64,000 bases of DNA, taken from the NCBI GenBank assembly GCA_947561585.1, contig CANNZV010000871.1:124001-188000 (forward strand). The letters are read 5' to 3'. The DNA is from Caprella mutica. Lineage: Eukaryota > Arthropoda > Malacostraca > Amphipoda > Caprellidae. This document shows positions 62,390-64,000 of this stretch, piece after piece (position 1 is the first letter of the stretch; the number at the start of each line of letters is the position of its first letter). The position numbers were made by a program, and so were the translations under genes. The notes under the pieces are model-generated. The model did no database searches, was not told the DNA's origin, and was given only the letters and a program-made list of their open reading frames with translations.

Positions 62390-63060
62390 ATTTACAGAAA
62401 TTGGAGTAATCGAAAATTCAGATAACTGAAAATCCGTTAAAAAAAGAAATTCGGAAAACAGAAAATCTGAAAAACATGAAAATCTGAAAATGGAAAAATC
62501 TGGAAAGCCAAAATCCAAAAAATCCGAAAATAGGGAAAACCAAAAACAGTAAAAATTCGGAAAACTGAAAAAACTAAAAATTGATAAGATAATTATGGAA
62601 GACCGAAAAACTGGAAATCAGGAGAAAGAAAAATCCGGAAGACCGAAAATCCGGAAAAAACGAAAAACAGGAAAAATTGAAAAATATGGAAAAGGAAAAG
62701 TATGGAATATTGTTTTCCTAAAAAACTGGAAGACTGAAGAATAATGAAAGCCGAAAAATAAGGAGAGCTGAAAAATCGTAAATCCGAAAATTTGAAGAAT
62801 CAGGAAAATGAAATATCCGGAAGATCAAAAAACAAAGAAAACATAAAAATCTTGAAATAACGATATATACGGAATGCTGTAAAAGAAGAAAAATTAAAAA
62901 TCCAAACTTCCAAGAGTTTTATACAGAAAACTAAAAAATCTAAAAGACCGAAAAAATTGAAAAATGAAAAATTCAGATGGAAATATAATCCAGAAACTTG
63001 AAAAAATACGGAATTAAAAAAAATCTGATAACAGAGGAAATCCGATTAACATTAAAATAT
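62390..63060. repeat. Degenerate GAAAATCCGGAAAA-type low-complexity tract
   Basis: Long A-rich stretch of eroded GAAAAACCGAAAAT words. It looks like an old minisatellite. No exon seen. Confidence 0.7.
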
Positions 63061-63164
63061 CGATAACATATATATACATATAGTTTTTTTAAATATCCAG
63101 TCAATTTATCCTGATAATTTAAAAATATGAAAAAATCGAAGTCCTTCATAATTGGTTCTTGGTA

Positions 63165-63470
63165 AATTGCTCGGAAATAATTACTCGAAAGACAATTGGT
63201 CGAAAAAAATTACTCGAAAGACAATTGGTCGAAAACAATTACTCGAAAAACAATTGGTCGAAAATAATTACTTGAAAGACAATTGGTCGAAAACAATTAC
63301 TCGAAAGACAATTGGTCGAAAACAATTGGTCGAAAAACAATTACTCTAAAGGCAATTGGTCGAAAGACAGTACTTGAAAGACAATTGCTCGAAAGACAAT
63401 TACTCGAAAGACAATTGGTCGAAAACAATTGCTCGATAAACAATTGCTTGAATGAACAATTGTTCGAACG
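63165..63470. repeat. Short tandem repeat, ACTCGAAAGACAATTGGTCG
   Basis: About 22 half-units of 13-14 bp, alternating ACTCGAAA(G)ACAATT and GGTCGAAAACAATT. Confidence 0.9.
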
Positions 63471-64000
63471 AACAATCTACATTCTAATTGTGTCTGTGTT
63501 TAGTATATAGTATACATCATATATGTATAAATGAATATTATTCTAGTAACAAACTTCTATAATTATGTACCAGTGTACGCGTGCCGTCGATAATGACGTC
63601 ATTTTTATCATATCATTATTTTGTACAATAAGTTCAATTTATGTAATAATTATTATCATAAGTTCCGTTTTTACTCCAATATTTTCAACTGAATAAATTC
63701 AAATTTAATTCAGTTCTTGAAAACCATTTATTGAACTGATATCAGAAAAAAATTCCTATCCATGCTATCAGCTGCTTTCCAAGCGTATTATTTAGGTTAG
63801 TGTGACGGACAGACAGAAGCTGTTCTTATTATAATGTTGATATTAATATGAACAGAATTTGATAATTTCAAATAGACTAGCAATGTATTATACACCATCA
63901 AAATGAAATACAAAACAAGAGTGATAGTAAAAACTGCCCTTTTTTCCAGCTTTCAATTTATGCAAAATCATCCTCAGGTTTCCCGAGCATGATTTTTGCA
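63471..64000. other. Cadherin intron or 5' part, no exon seen
   Basis: AT-rich. 63565-63740 resembles 26640-26830 (ACGCGTGCC, ATATTTT(C/T)AACTGAAT), so it is another dispersed repeat. No cadherin motif was found between 62102 and 64000. Confidence 0.5.

Overview
This is animal nuclear DNA. Coding sequence is split into many short exons with GT...AG introns. The DNA is AT-rich, and DNA-transposon remnants, a tRNA-derived SINE, a Penelope-like fragment and many minisatellites fill the introns. The gene families (an inversin-type ankyrin/IQ protein, glycine N-methyltransferase, a single-pass cadherin) and maT-type mariner elements suggest an invertebrate, probably an arthropod. I cannot name the species. 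There are no bacterial operons, rRNA genes or CRISPR arrays.

Layout: (1) 1834-31223, plus strand: a complete inversin-like gene that I could assemble as 14 phase-consistent exons (about 869 aa). Its first intron is about 16.4 kb. (2) 3237-7906, minus strand, nested inside that intron: a complete 7-exon glycine N-methyltransferase gene (296 aa, the normal family length). (3) 34884 to beyond 62101, minus strand: the 3' part of a large cadherin gene. Twenty-nine phase-consistent exons give about 1,434 aa, covering roughly ten extracellular cadherin repeats, a membrane-proximal region, one transmembrane helix and a cytoplasmic tail of about 130 aa. The 5' end lies outside the window. The inversin-like and cadherin genes are tail to tail, about 3.7 kb apart, and that gap is almost all MITEs.

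Mobile and repeated DNA: two mariner elements of the DD37D (maT) type, one with only two nonsense codons and one missing the middle catalytic region; many fold-back MITEs with TAA/TTA target duplications (PIF/Harbinger-like); a fold-back element with a 9-bp target duplication (MULE-like); and at least 16 minisatellite arrays, the largest about 60 copies of a 61-bp unit with an internal 26-monomer duplication.

The most unusual pattern is that four arrays (21661-22107, 35336-35462, 52590-52917, 61805-61940) start at an exon's 5' splice site and carry the splice donor in each unit, giving long rows of duplicate donors. Several other repeats (a mariner, a SINE, and a decayed copy of an inversin exon inside a cadherin intron) also lie within about 10-40 bp of a donor. 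All exon boundaries were deduced by eye from phase, splice consensus and family similarity. No alignment or transcript data were available.
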